A DNA stretch of 64,000 bases from Monosiga brevicollis MX1 (Eukaryota; Opisthokonta; Choanoflagellata; Craspedida; Salpingoecidae), in the NCBI RefSeq assembly GCF_000002865.3, contig NW_001865051.1, positions 346,424 through 410,423 on the forward strand, given 5' to 3'. The notes below the pieces were generated by a model. It ran no database searches, was not told the DNA's origin, and saw only the letters and a list, made by a program, of their open reading frames with translations. A program made the translations under genes and the position numbers. Positions 34,537-46,665 of the stretch are shown piece by piece (position 1 is the stretch's first letter; each line of letters starts with the position of its first letter).

Positions 34537-37500
34537 TCAGACGAAAGATGCTTGTCGCTGCAGTCTGTGCCCAGAAGTACTGAGACCTTCATCGGTCTCC
34601 GTCAAGGGCTGCTCGGACTGCATGAGCTCGGGGCAGCACTCGTGCAGGCACACCAATATGCCATCCATGGTCGCAGTGGAGGCAGTCAACAGCACAGTTG
34701 TGGCGTCAGCCAAGACTGCACGCACGGTCTCATCCGTTTGTCTAGCATGGAAGTGTGCAGAATGAACGTTACGTCGTCGACGAGGCAACCCGAGGCAGCC
34801 GCTTACACAAGCTGCATAAGCTGACTCGTCTCATCAACAGCATGGTGGCGCAACGAGACTGGGAAGAGCCGAATGATGATACAAAAACACAGAGACCGAC
34901 GACAACTCACCTGATAAGACGAATGACCCCCAAGGTCTTTTGAGGGCGATGGCACACCAGATGTCGTCGATCAATTAGCATGAGACGAGTGTCCTAAATG
35001 TGTGGGCAGCCGAGCAAGATGGGCGTGAACATCAGGCACTTCAAGCACCAATGACAGGCAAAAGCAGGTTTCATGAATTCTTACCTGATTCATCAGCAAG
35101 GTCTCCTGCAAATTTGTTGAGCACCAATGCAGTGGACAACGGATAGCCAGTGTGAGTCGAGATCACTCAGAAAACGCCAGCAATCAAAAATAGCCATGTC
35201 CACGCTGCCTACCGCGCTGTCAAATACAAGCAGCGAGCTTTGATTCCAGCTCACAGTGGAGCCTGTGCACGAAGCAAAGCGTCCACAACCGGATGTGAGT
35301 CCGGGCGACAGCATACTCGAGTACAAGGAGAAGCGAGGATCGGCGCGCCGTACGAACCTGGGCGCACGGCACGGTGATGGGCGCCAAATCCCGGGAGCAC
35401 GGCCAGAACGCGATACCCTTGCAAGTGTTTTGAAGCAGCTTCCACGCCGGCATCGGTTCCTGCAACTGGGATCGGTAGCAGCGCACGTTAAAACTCAGAG
35501 ACGAGCCAGCCAGATGCCTTCTGCAGGCTGATGAGGGATCCTCATACCTGGTACACAACGCACGCCCCAAGGCTGGTCCTCACTGCTGAGGATACGGCCC
35601 AAGCCCGAATCATGAAGCAGCGGTCGAAGCAGGCTGGGATGTTGGGGATCATCAATGGGCAGCTGTTCAACCAGATTATCAACCGCAGCGTCATAAGAAA
35701 TTGGCACGCTCATCGGTGGTGATTCGTGCGCCACTGCTTCAGGATCACTGCTGGCGGATTCTTGGTATGCTGGGGCTGAGCCCGCGGCCCTTGATGTACC
35801 CCCTCTGGCCAACGCCTGCAGACTGCCCAATTGTTGAGCACGGGATCCTAAAAGAAAGCACAGGTCAATCACAACAGCGGTTGCAGAAGCATAGGTTAAC
35901 CGAAAAGGCATTTGCAGTCGAGAGGCTCAGGGGAGGGATTCGTTGTCTTTTTATCCTTTCTTTTCTCGCATATCAGGCTACAAGAAGACCAGCAACCAGA
36001 GTGCCAACACAACAACTGACTTGCAATGTGGCTCCGCACGGCCTCCGCTTCTGAGCCCCGGGCGTTGTGCAAAGCCTCAAACCACTGTGCATTGGCAGTA
36101 TATTGGGGTGACGCCGTGGAGAGGCCCTTTGGAAACGGCGGGGGGTGATCCGCGATCAAGTTCACTTTAGATCCTATCACGGTATACGCGGTCACCGGGG
36201 TCTCCGTGGCCTCGAAAACCAAAGGACCACTCCAACCAGTCTGTCCGCTCTTCCGCAAAGCTTTGATTTGCACCTGGACGGTGGGATCGCGTTGCCAGCG
36301 ACGCCGCAGCTTTAGATTGATTTGCGTGCCCACGTCAATGACGACAAGCCCTTGGCAGCCCGCCTCGGCGTTATCGGGGTCATACAGAGCCAAAATAGGC
36401 GCTGCTACGCCTTGAAGTTGACCGAGGATGCATAAAAAAGTACGGCGCCGCGTGCGCACCATGCCCGCCAAGGAGAGCGTGAAGTTATCATCGGGCCGTA
36501 GAATGGGCGGTACGTGCAAGGCTGATACATCAACAGCTGGACTGGGAGCACGTATTTCCCAGAACGTCCCGGTATGCTTGGTGAGATTCCAGGCGTAGGC
36601 CAGAGCCACAACCAGACGCTGTTGTTGCCAGTACTCTTGACAATGGGGTAGATCCCACTCAAACCCCAGCAGGGCCAACTCTGGGCGCTGAGGTAACTGC
36701 TGTACAAGGTCTGCAAACTGTTGGGGAGTTTGGGCGTGGTTGACCCGAAACTGCCAACCCCGACGTTTGCTGCCCCACGAGTCTTGTAAGCAATACGGAA
36801 ATGCAGCCAACTCGAGCTGCAGCAGCTGCGTGCGGAGGGCCGCGCGATCGCGCCGCTGCTCGGCCCCGCCAGCTTTGGAATGCAACAAAACCAGGCCAAT
36901 AACCAGAAACAGTACGACGATGGACAAACCACCACCAAAGATCAAGCCAACGCCCACTGCACTGCTCGGTGTACTCGTCACGAGTACCAGCGCACAAATG
37001 GCCGACCACAGAGCCAACGTGACGATTCCCAGGCGAACCACCAGAAGCAAAGGATGAGTTGCGAGCTGTACGTTTGCACGGCAGCTTTTGGCCGTGCTGC
37101 CGACGAGCAGGGCCACGTAAACCACTATCAGTATGGCATACTGGGCTTTGACCTCGTGACGCAAAAACAATACCGCTCCGACAATCACCAGCTTTCCCAC
37201 ATTGAATGCGATCGTGGCCCATGGTGCTGCAATGAAATAAAACGAGAGGGGAGGGGGATGTAAGGAAGAAAATCACGGTCAGGCAAATGACAGGAAAGTG
37301 ATCAACCGCGGAGCAACCGACATGTCCTTGCAGAAGCTGGCTTGCTACACTCGTTTTGATACTCAAAGCAGGAGGCAAAACATACCAAACGCCAGTTGCT
37401 GAGACTCGTTGTAGATACGTGCCTCAACCTCTGGCAGGAAAAAGACCATGGCTGGTACAAAAAAGCTCAGGGCCAGCAGGGCTATCAATACGAGCGCTGC

Positions 37501-40500
37501 ATGCGTAGTGCCATAGCACTGTCATAACCGCCAAAGGATCGAGGGGAAGCATGGAAACAGCGAAAGTCGTGTGAGCAGGCAGAGCAGCATTGATTTGCAC
37601 TGCAAGCAAGGCCAAAGTGGTCATGCGCGCAAACGAGTTGTTGTGGGGACAGGCACTTCATGCCAGATTGACTCGAGACCGCTTCACATCAGCTCCTTTC
37701 CTTACCGGCAAGCTATGATCAAAACTGGAGCGCAACGCGCCACCCAACACCTCGCACGGCAGCACCTAAGCCGACAGACAAGAGGCGTCATTAGGACGGA
37801 GATGCACGAAGACTGTCAATGCAGGTGAGCGGCGCGAAGGCCGGGAGCCGACACGTCGGGCCAAGGATCGCAGCGTCCCCCTCTCCCAATACTAGTGGGA
37901 GTGAAGAGTCTTGACGCTGCCTCCGTGGATCATACAGACTAAACCTCACCTTGGCAACATTGAAGGTGGCGGTGATGCCCAGGACATTGAGAAAGGCGCT
38001 CATGAGCAGCTGCCAACCAAATCCCAAGTTGGAGGGTTGGGAGTGCCCCTCCAACACGGCCCGAATAGCGGGCGAGGCAACGAGGAGGTAGGTGATGAAC
38101 ACGCCAGCAATGGCAATCCAAAACGTCACTTGCGGGTTCAGGTTGGGAAGCGCTTCGGCAAACTGCAAGGTCACGGCTTCATAAGTTTTGACCATGACAT
38201 CCAAAGTATCCCCGGCCAGACCGCTATCCAACTCGACCAAGGCCGCCCAAGGCACAACAAAGAGCTGTGCCGCTTCCACGAGCAGCCCGAGCACGGTCAG
38301 AAGATTCGCCAGATTGTAATTGATGCCTTGCAACCGATCGACCTGCGCAAAGTGGGACAGAGTACTTGAATGACGAGCGCTCGCATTGACTGCAAAAAAG
38401 CCGCAAAGAGCCAAAACTCCAAGTGCAAGAAAATAGGCGCCAACTGCCCAACGCGCCGTTCCTTCGCGATTGGGCTGCCAGTAAAGAGGGAGCATAAAGC
38501 AGTAGATGACCATTCCGATCGTCACCACGGCAGCCATTGCAGCACGCAGGCTGCTAGGCCACCGCAAAAATATGAGGCACCAAGTGATGGCTTCTCCAAC
38601 AACGGCAAATCCGACCACAGAGGTAAGGATCAGCGTTTTCCAAAAGTCAAGACTAAAGATGTGCCCCAACAATTCCGAGAAATCCGTCAAAACCTGCTCC
38701 GTGTGATTGGCGACGACCTCGTGCCAACCAACCAGACCCTGCACGGGAAGAGCATCGAGGGCAGCCACCAAAAATGGTGTGGTCTGGTACAGCGAGCCTA
38801 ATACAAAGACACTGCCAATGAGGGCTAGAACGTCCTGGCCAAACTCAACCAGCAGGCGCAGCCCCAGGGCGCGAGTGCCCTCGAAGCGCCCCTGCAGGGC
38901 GCAATAGAATGACCAGTGGTGAAAGGCCCAAGCCCAACGCAGGGGCCAAAGCAGAAGCAAGGTGAGCCCCAGAAGGCCAGCGAGGTCTACGGCATATTGG
39001 ACCAGGTGACTGTGGCAGAGTTTTCTCATGCTTGAAAAATTCCAATTGGCACGTTGTGCTGCCTCCTCCGGTGAATAGGGCACTTCGTGCAAGCACTCGG
39101 CAAGGTAGGCAAGGTGGTTTGCCTGGATGGTGCCTTGGGCACTCCATTCACTGGGTGCTGAGGCGGGCATCCAGTCCATCTCCTGCGCGGCTTTGACCAG
39201 GGGCTGTGGGAGATAATCAATGTCATACAGGCGCCGCTTGGCGCGCACAAGGGCGCGTGCGGATTTGGGACCCTGGGAGAGATGGTAGAGATACCGCCGG
39301 ACTGCTCGTCGGCATGTTTGAGCCCGTCGCGCCTGAGCATATACTAGACGGCCTCGGGATATTTGTCGCCAAAAGACAAAGCCACGGCCCAAGGGAATCA
39401 AGGTGAGGACCAAGATCAGCAACAGATTCACGAGATGCAATAGCCCGCGACCAAGTTCGAGGCCCTCTTGTAGGACCAGACGGGGAAAGGCTTCGTTTCG
39501 GAAGTCACGGCTCTCCACGGGAGGATCAGTAAGACCGTCACAAACCAGCAACGGTTGGGCGGGGCGAACGGTATTGATATCAAGATCGGTCTGCAGCCAG
39601 GCGACCACGTGAGCCATATCAAACATGACTTGCACCAGTGGATCTGGACCGCTGCTCGGATCGACGACGGTCAAAACAAGTCGATGGGAGTGTTGCAGGC
39701 GAAGTAGAACATCGTGAAGTTGCTTGCGGCTTGGACGAGGCACGTGCAGGGTGAGGACCGCTGTGCCGGCCTCGGTGGTGGTGAGGCTAATGTCCGGTGG
39801 GCTGAGCGTGAGCGGGATGAAAAGCTTGACGAGGGCGATGGCTGAACTCCCAGCCACCTTGCTGGCATCACTCCAAAAGGCGGCGTTTCCCGTCATGTGA
39901 AGCCGCAAACGCTGTGGCAGCAGCAGATTACGGGAAGCCTCGGCAAGAATAAAGTAGAGAGCAAGCTTTTTATTTTGTACGAGCATGTTGAAGTCTGCGA
40001 GTTGGGCTTGGGTGCGCTCGGCGGGCATAAACCCCGAGAGAGCACTGCGCAGGCCCGAGATGAAGGGTATGGTTCGATAAAGAGTGACGAGCTCAAGGAG
40101 TGCCGCAATAAACAGCAAGAGGTCCATGACCAGAAACTTCTGCACCAAAACGAAGGCGGCAGGCCAACAAAGTGATACAATTGTGCCCCGTGTGGCGAGG
40201 ATTGAGCGCATAAAGAAGAACACGAGTTTGGGAGGTTTGTAGCAGTGTCGAGGCGCTGGCTTACGGCAAGGCAGACCAGCGCGCATTTGCGCCACCTGTG
40301 CTCGGTCTCCTTGTTATTGAAGTTGGCTCTCAGGCTGGCCCAGAGTTCTGAGGCACGGTAGAAGGTTAGGAAGACGAGCACGCCCAACGTCAAGCAAAAG
40401 AGGTCAACAATTGCCCAAAAGACGTGCGCCAAGATGGCACCCCGATCGAGATTCTTGTCCCGAGCGTCTTGCAGCACCATCAACATGCGTGGTGACAAAA

Positions 40501-40676
40501 ATGCTGGTAAAAGGAGCACGGCTGCACAACACCAATAAACAGGCCACGGGAGAAGCAGTTCGAAATCAGGCAGGTTTCGTCGGTGAATGAGCGCAACAGG
40601 CAGCGGAGGAAATTGACAACGATGAAGTTTGCTCTATCCGTCTGCGTGGCAGATTGGCTCTCAAGGGTGGGAATCA

Positions 40677-40720
<44 letters not shown>

Positions 40721-41339
40721 AGCTGGTGGGGGTGGCTTTGAGGTTGAGCGCGGTCGTACCTTCAACGAGGTCAAATAGTGTGAGGAGCGCGAGGCCAAAG
40801 GTACCACCACGAAGTACTAAATAGCGTTCAGCAGCCGAGGTGGTATCGTCGCGGAACTCTTCCAAGAGCTTTTTAAAGTGCTTGCGGCAGCGCGGGTTGA
40901 GGTTGACGAGAAGGTAGGAGGGCAGAAAGAGACCAAGGTCAAAGATCGGGAGAAGGGCGCAGAGGGTTGAGCCAACGATCAGGAAGGGGGTGGCGATGAT
41001 GAACAGGAGATAGATGAAGCCATCCTTGGCTTTGAACTCGACCCAGCTGTCGACGGCCCTAGTACAAGGCATGGTGCCCGTGCAGCTGTCGTCTTCACTG
41101 AGCATGTCCACATAGGGTTTGCTCATACCGGTCATCACCTCAGTGAAGGGCTTGATGTTGAAAAACAGGGGCAGGCTGAGGACCACGCCCATCAAGGAGA
41201 GACCAAGGTGTAACATCCAACCGGTAACCACCACGACGTTCATGAGTACATAGAGACAAAAGGCCAGGCCGCGGCCGACCAGACGTAGGAGTTCCACCAG
41301 CACATTGATCAGGCTGCCGAGAAAGGAGTCGCTCGCCAT
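34537..41339 (-). CDS. Very large unknown multi-pass membrane protein
   Basis: I do not recognise this family. The ATG at 41339 starts MASDSFLGSLINVLVELLRL. The first exon has four hydrophobic segments (for example LMNVVVVTGWMLHLGLSLMG). Splicing LTLFDLVE to AVLLLPAFLSP near 40762/40521 skips an intron with a GA repeat. A 2.3-kb exon (about 40240-37950) adds many more helices, including VDLAGLLGLTLLLLWPL, VVTIGMVIYCFMLPLYW and AIAGVFITYLLVASPAI. Later exons give LVLIALLALSFFVPAMVFF and IVVLFLVIGLVLLH. The C-terminal part (35.9-34.5 kb) is soluble: ILSSEDQPWGVRC, YRVLAVLPGFGAHHRA and TLLMNQDTRLMLIDRRHLV. Joins there keep the frame to the stop at 34537. Total length is roughly 1,700-1,800 residues with 15 or more membrane segments. 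The join near 40290 could not be settled, so two adjacent genes are possible. Confidence 0.62.
40679..40718. repeat. GA dinucleotide repeat in an intron
   Basis: A (GA)n run of about 40 bases lies inside the first intron of the large membrane protein gene. Read without splicing, it would give a false Leu/Ser tail. Confidence 0.95.
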
Positions 41340-42250
41340 TGTACCGGGGATCGACACCCGCCCCCGGCTGGGCAGGGTGGAGGACAAAAACAGATCCTTT
41401 CGCCTCAAAGAAAAGATCGATCAGAGACGAAAAGTGGATCCAGATATAGATCCGATGCCACTGACACTCCAAAGTGGCGCCGAGCAGCAAAAGATGCAGG
41501 ACATGCAATTGAAAGTGCCGGGAGAAGCGCTAACGGTGGGCGATCAAAGCCCACCGACCAGGTTCAAAAAAAATGCTCGAAACACACACACACTCACACT
41601 CACACATACACGTGAAAATGAACGCAAGCCTCAACAACTCTCATTTATACTACAAGAAGTAACACTGTAAACATTATTCAAATTTCTTTAACTTCATCAA
41701 GTATGTATATAACTTAAATGTCAGCACCACCACGCCATCATCCAATTTTGGTGTGCTGACAACGCATTTTGTTTGCTTCGGGGCTCGAGGCGAAAGGAGG
41801 AGCGAGAGGAGGCGCTGCTCGTCCGCCTACTTTCTCTGAACAAGAATGACAACTAGGAAGGGCAAAGAGGCTTTCGACTCTTCATCAGGCCTTGAAACGT
41901 ACCAGCTGACAGCATTAGCCATGCCAATTTGTGATGCAAATAATTCCAACGTATTTAATAAATTTTCTCTAAACAACAGGATGTGGGCCTTGGATGGCGG
42001 CCTGGGAAGCGGAATGAAGGAGAGGACTAGAGGCTGTCTCGGGAAAGTTGACTGAATGTGAGTAAAAGGAGCGAGGAAAAGGCAAGACAATGAAAAGGGG
42101 TTCGTTTGGTCAATTGTCGATGCAGGGGAAGCTCTGCTTCCTTGGCGTCATAGCACACACGGATCATAGATCCAGTGATGTAAAATGCCGGCACATACCA
42201 CGCCGCCACAATGGTGGCATGGAGAACCTCACAACTTCAAAAATACCATA
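41340..42250. other. Intergenic region
   Basis: The region lies between the start of the large membrane protein gene and the 3' end of TOE1, both on the minus strand. It is AT-rich at 41640-41730 and 41920-41970. It should include the membrane gene's promoter. No gene is supported. Confidence 0.6.
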
Positions 42251-43609
42251 TCAGCTCTGCTCTGCTCCGCTCTGGGAGTCAGGATGTAGCTGAGCCCATC
42301 GTGCGGTGTGACCAGCGCTATAGTTGGTAAACTGGCTCTTGGTGAGCAGGAGGGGGCGATCACGGCCCATGACGTAGATTTGGCGCTCCACGGACGACTG
42401 CTTTTCAGAAGTCACTCCCGCAGCCCAACTCGCAAAGTAGAACCCAGTCATGAATGCATCAAAGCCTGCCCGATGACCATGAACCGTGTTGCCGGCTGCA
42501 CCACTTGGGGCCACAGTCAAAGGCACAGAACTGGGTTGGTCGCCCGATGGTGTTTGGCGCGGCTTGCGTGTACGCGCTTCCTGTACATCCAGCACCAGAT
42601 CCAGGTCGTGTAGGTTTGGGCAAGCCTCTCCCCTATTGCAATGCCCAAAGCGCTCGTAATGGCGACACAGTCGCGACGCCTCGGTCAAGGGCCATCTACT
42701 CTGTAGCGCGGGCATGGCGTACTCGCCGCGATAGGATGCGGGCAGATGCATGGTGTACGCAGGCTGCTGCAGCGCCATGCCAACGCCCCGCTGCACACGT
42801 CGAAAAGCGGTGCGAAACAAATACTCGAGAAATGACGCCGGCTCTCGCGCCTCATACTCGGCCACATATTTGGTGTCAATGACTCGGCCAAAGAGCTGGG
42901 AACAGTCGGCCACAAACACGTCCAGCGTCGCAGGTAGATCAGCCCACAGGTGCTGATACAGAAAGCAAAGATCAAGAAGCCCATTGTGCGTCACGATGGG
43001 CGCGGTGCTTTGTATCAATGCCTCGAACACACGCCGGGGCACCTCTTTACGGATCAGAGCCCTCGAAGCAGCGGAGTCAGACCTCGGCCCCGGCCCCGGC
43101 CCTGACCCTGACGCTGACCCGGCCTTGGCGCGCTTGCTTGCAGGCGGGGCCTCAGCTTCGGTGGCACCAGCCCCGGGCGTGTAGGTCAGCCCGTCGCGCA
43201 CCTGGCGATTAAAGTCGAAGCCATGCCGCAACAAAAATTGCAGGCTGAGCGGTTCCACCACGTATTCACGCAAACTGGATAGAAGCAGCTCAAAGACCTG
43301 AACCTGATAGTGCACTACAGCATTCTCTGAAGACTCTGCTTGTGGGTGGCTTTCGGAAAAAACTGCCAGTCCCATGGATAGCAGTGCACGCGAGCGAGCC
43401 GCTTGGCAGTACACCCCATATTTGGTGTTCATGTCCTTGGCCCGAGCCTGCCGGCGATCGCCAAGACCCGTCATCTCAAGGTCCAGCGCCACAAAGCTAG
43501 CGCGAGAGAGCGCCAGCATCAACCGCGGCAACAACTTGGTCGCATTGTCGCGATGCACCTCCACCACCGTCACCATTGCAGGCAACCCGCCCACTGCCGT
43601 TTCCGCCAT
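42251..43609 (-). CDS. TOE1: TOE1-like 3' exonuclease (CAF1/DEDD family with CCCH zinc finger)
   Basis: TOE1 is a nuclear (Cajal body) deadenylase that trims 3' ends of small nuclear and other non-coding RNAs. This is a single exon of 452 residues from the ATG at 43609. The DEDD catalytic acids are visible: Asp43 and Glu45 in ALDLEMTGLG, Asp213 in THNGLLDLCFLYQH and Asp384 in HRAGFDAFMTGFYF, with His380 just before it. Between ExoI and ExoII lies a Gly/Pro-rich insert with the basic cluster SKRAKAG, possibly nuclear targeting. A C-X8-C-X5-C-X3-H zinc finger (Cys315, Cys324, Cys330, His334) reads CRHYERFGHCNRGEACPNLH. It is followed by DLDLVLDVQE, the arrangement that separates TOE1 from PARN and CNOT7. 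The gene has no introns. Confidence 0.95.
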   Translation of the reverse strand: MAETAVGGLPAMVTVVEVHRDNATKLLPRLMLALSRASFVALDLEMTGLGDRRQARAKDMNTKYGVYCQAARSRALLSMGLAVFSESHPQAESSENAVVHYQVQVFELLLSSLREYVVEPLSLQFLLRHGFDFNRQVRDGLTYTPGAGATEAEAPPASKRAKAGSASGSGPGPGPRSDSAASRALIRKEVPRRVFEALIQSTAPIVTHNGLLDLCFLYQHLWADLPATLDVFVADCSQLFGRVIDTKYVAEYEAREPASFLEYLFRTAFRRVQRGVGMALQQPAYTMHLPASYRGEYAMPALQSRWPLTEASRLCRHYERFGHCNRGEACPNLHDLDLVLDVQEARTRKPRQTPSGDQPSSVPLTVAPSGAAGNTVHGHRAGFDAFMTGFYFASWAAGVTSEKQSSVERQIYVMGRDRPLLLTKSQFTNYSAGHTARWAQLHPDSQSGAEQS

Positions 43610-44086
43610 GGCCTGTTTCCTTTACAACACAACACAACGGGAAAAAAAAAAAAAATTGAAATGACACAAAGAGACGAGTTTGCTTTCTAAGCAAGGGGTT
43701 TTTTTTTTTTTTGTTTTTGTTTTCTTTTTGTTTTTTTTCTTTTGAGGGCGTGCCTGTGTGTGCAGATCGCCATGAGACGTGACTTGTTAATTAGGAGTTG
43801 GGAGATTCGACTTGTCTCACTGTTCTGAGCAAATGCGACATTCTCCGAGGAAATACCTCGTCTATCCACAACGCACGTCTACCCGCAGACGCACACACAC
43901 ACGCACACACACGCAGACGCGCACACACTTCTGGATGGTGGTAAACTTCAAGGTTTTGGCTAGTGAACGGGTGCTGGCGCATCTACCAGGGTCAAGGGGA
44001 AGCCCGCCAAGACATCCTCTACAAACTGTGCAACAATGCCTATTGACAAGATGGCAGATAACAAAGCCCATGAGAGTGGGCAGGCA
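43610..44086. other. Intergenic region
   Basis: The region contains A/T homopolymer tracts (43640-43655 and 43700-43740) and a short AC-rich stretch at 43890-43925. It lies upstream of TOE1 and downstream of the next minus-strand gene. No gene is supported, though a small 3' exon of the neighbouring gene cannot be excluded. Confidence 0.5.
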
Positions 44087-44711
44087 TCACATGCTAGCCG
44101 CATCTTCCAACCAAGTCAAGGCATAGCACTGACCCAAAGCATGGCTGACGCGGCGCAGCGTGGGGACCGCGAGATCCGGAGCCTCGGGCAGGCTTTGGAC
44201 AAAGAAAATGGCACCGTGCAAATTGTCCGGACTAAGACCTTTAAAGCGGGCCACATCGGTTGAAAAATTGTTTCGCAAGTATTGCTGCAGTGTCGGCCAA
44301 TGATCGAAATCACCCGGGTCTAACCTACTCGATCCCATCCATCATGTAAGCCTAGGTTTTCAAAGGCACGAGGAGAACCAAAAACAAGGATCGTTCTCGC
44401 CATAAAGTGTTGCGGCTTGCACCATGGACTACCCAAAAGACACGCACTCACCCCCCGGCTTTGCTGTTGCTCCCGCCAATCACGATGCGCGCTGCCACCT
44501 CCAACATGGCGTGGGACACTGGAGTCACACGTTTTTGCTGCCGAATCTCATTGCGCACGGCCGTGGGGATGGCAGCGGGTGGCCCCTGCGCTTGAATCAT
44601 GGCCATGAGCTCATGCCAGCGTTGGCGCAGCTCGCCATAGCCGTGCAGCCATTCCAGAACCCGCGCCAGCGCGTGGCTCTCCTTAGCAGCGAGAACAAAG
44701 CGGATCGCGCG

Positions 44712-44750
<39 letters not shown>

Positions 44751-46665
44751 CAAGCAGCAGCAGAATAAAAAGTGAGGTGGTGACACACGAACGGACGGGC
44801 GGCGCTGGCTTTGCACCAGTGCACGCTAGAAAGCGAGGCGCGCAGGCCATACAAATTGGGTGGCTTCAACCGAGAGCTGGCTCATGGCCTCCAGAGCCAA
44901 TGTGCCAAAGGGGCTGTCCTGGCGGATGTCAAAGGAATCGAGGCGGGGGCACAATGTCCTGGTGGAAGCCCAAGCCAGTGCCAAATTTTGTGCGAAAGTG
45001 AAGAGGCGGCGCAGCGAGCGAGCCAACGGCAAGCGCACGATCGCGCTGATACAAACAAACAAACGAGCCGGTGGCTCCGACATGAGAGGGGAAAGCTTAC
45101 CGGGCCTTGATGCGGGCTTTGACAAGGTCCCATTCGACGGTGAGATTGTGCCAGTCCTCGGCAGGGTCCAGAAGTGCGACAAAGGCAGTCAGGATGTGAA
45201 CGACCTCTGCACGCGGCTTGCGATAACCGGCCAATTCGTTGATATCCTGCTCACTAATCTGCAGGCCCAGGGATCGTAGATTGTCGGCGGCGCGTTGAAC
45301 CCCTCGTACGCACTCAAGGCGCCGCGCACAGACATCCAACAAAGGAGAACAGCGCCCAACGCTGAGCGTCAGGTCCAAATCGCGCACGAGCAGCATGCGG
45401 TCGAGCCGTCGCAAGATGGGCTTGGCCGTGGTCGAGCGGACGCTTGAGGTCGCCGCACCGGCCTTGCGACGGGTGGAGCCGCCGAGGCTCTTTGGGGGCG
45501 GTGTGCGTCGACTGCGAGATGCCACGCCCACGCCGGTGCTAACCGCATTCGGAGTGGCGGGTGAGCGTGCGGGCGTGCTACGCCCAGAGCTGCGCCTGGA
45601 GATGGGCCCCGGACTTGCTGGAGGTGGTGACGGGGTGGGGGCTTCATAGATGACCGAGGGCACACTTGCTTCATCGAGTCGGGTCGAGCGACTGCCGGGC
45701 GAGCGACCATTGGGCGCACTGCGGGGCCTCGGGCTGGCGCCTGCGCTGCCACCCTGGCGAGGACTGCGCGCCGCTGCTGTGGAGTTCTTTCCCGCAACGG
45801 GGGACGCCGCCGCGGTGGCCCGAGCCCGCGCCGTGGGCGTGAAGGCCGTACCTTTACTGGGGGTGCGAGGCGATGGGGCTTGCGGGCTCTTTTGACTCTG
45901 AGGACTGTGGCCCGGGCGATTGCCGGCACCAGTGGTCGTATGCTGGATGGCCCTTGACGATGGGGGGCTGTGCGCCGAGGCGTGGGCATTCAGAGTGGGG
46001 TCGTTGGCGTGCGGCAGGCGAACAGGTAGGTGTCGGCGACCACGCTGGCTGACCGAGGTCATGGTCGTGGAGATGCGAGAGGGGGCGGCCATGGTGCCAC
46101 TGTCTATTGACTCTGCAACCTCGCTTGAATGGACCGCATCGGCAGGTAGCAAACCAGTAATGTCAAAGGCCTCCGTGGAGAGGGAGCGAATGCGCTCCTC
46201 CAGAGACATGGGGTCGAGGAGATCGAGCGACTCGGCCGTGAGCCGCCGCTCCATGGGAGCCGGCCGAGCAGGTGAAATGTCCTCGTCAGTCTTTGATGGA
46301 CTTGCTCGCTTGGGGCCTGTGACTGCCTGTTGGTGATCCCGGGGAGTGGCCCCGCGTTGTTGGGCTTTACTGTGGCCAGTGATGGGAGTCTCGGGGGCAG
46401 ACGTCGCGCCGGCTAGTGGACGCTTCAGGGAGCCGCGGCGGGATGAACTGGCGGATCGTGACCCCGAATTGCCCGCTTTTTTGCTGCTGGCACGCCGCTC
46501 AATGATGGGATCGTACACAAAGACATCGCGGCGCATGGCGGCGCGGGGTCGGTTCTGGGCATCAGCCAGCTGCAGTTTGGCATGTTCCCGGCGCCGAGCG
46601 ATGGCAGCCTTGGCCTTGCGCTCCGAAGACGCCGTGGGCGCCTGTAGACGTTCAAATACGCTCAT
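44087..46665 (-). CDS. Basic Ser/Pro/Arg-rich protein with helical C-terminal domain
   Basis: I do not recognise the gene with confidence. The ATG at 46665 starts MSVFERLQAPTASSERKAKAA. A large first exon (46665 to about 45101) encodes about 520 residues. Most are Ser/Pro/Arg/Ala-rich and probably disordered, with many SP and TP pairs typical of phosphorylated cytoskeletal proteins. After residue 400 it becomes helical (LLVRDLDLTLSVGRCSPLL, then YRKPRAEVVHILTAFVALL). Three further exons keep the frame: TLCPRLDSFDIRQDSPFG, ESHALARVLEWLHGYGELR and LDPGDFDHWPTLQQYLRNN. The stop is at 44087. The pattern of KPRAEVV followed by DW, then VSHALGQCYALTWLED, loosely recalls the stalk region of dynein heavy chains. 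This is a weak visual resemblance, not an assignment. A microtubule-linked role is only a guess. Confidence 0.6.
44717..44746. repeat. AC dinucleotide repeat in an intron
   Basis: A perfect (AC)n run of about 30 bases lies in an intron of the basic Ser/Pro-rich protein gene. It causes false Cys/Val frames on the minus strand. Confidence 0.93.

Noticed and set aside
43862-44071. Cys/Val-rich frame as an extra 3' exon of the basic Ser/Pro-rich protein
   Set aside because: Part is a translation of an AC-rich stretch and no in-phase splice was found. The stop at 44087 is a simpler end.
45369-45989. 206-residue Pro/Arg-rich minus-strand frame
   Set aside because: It is an alternative frame of the Ser/Pro-rich protein gene, whose own frame is longer and splices in phase to further exons.
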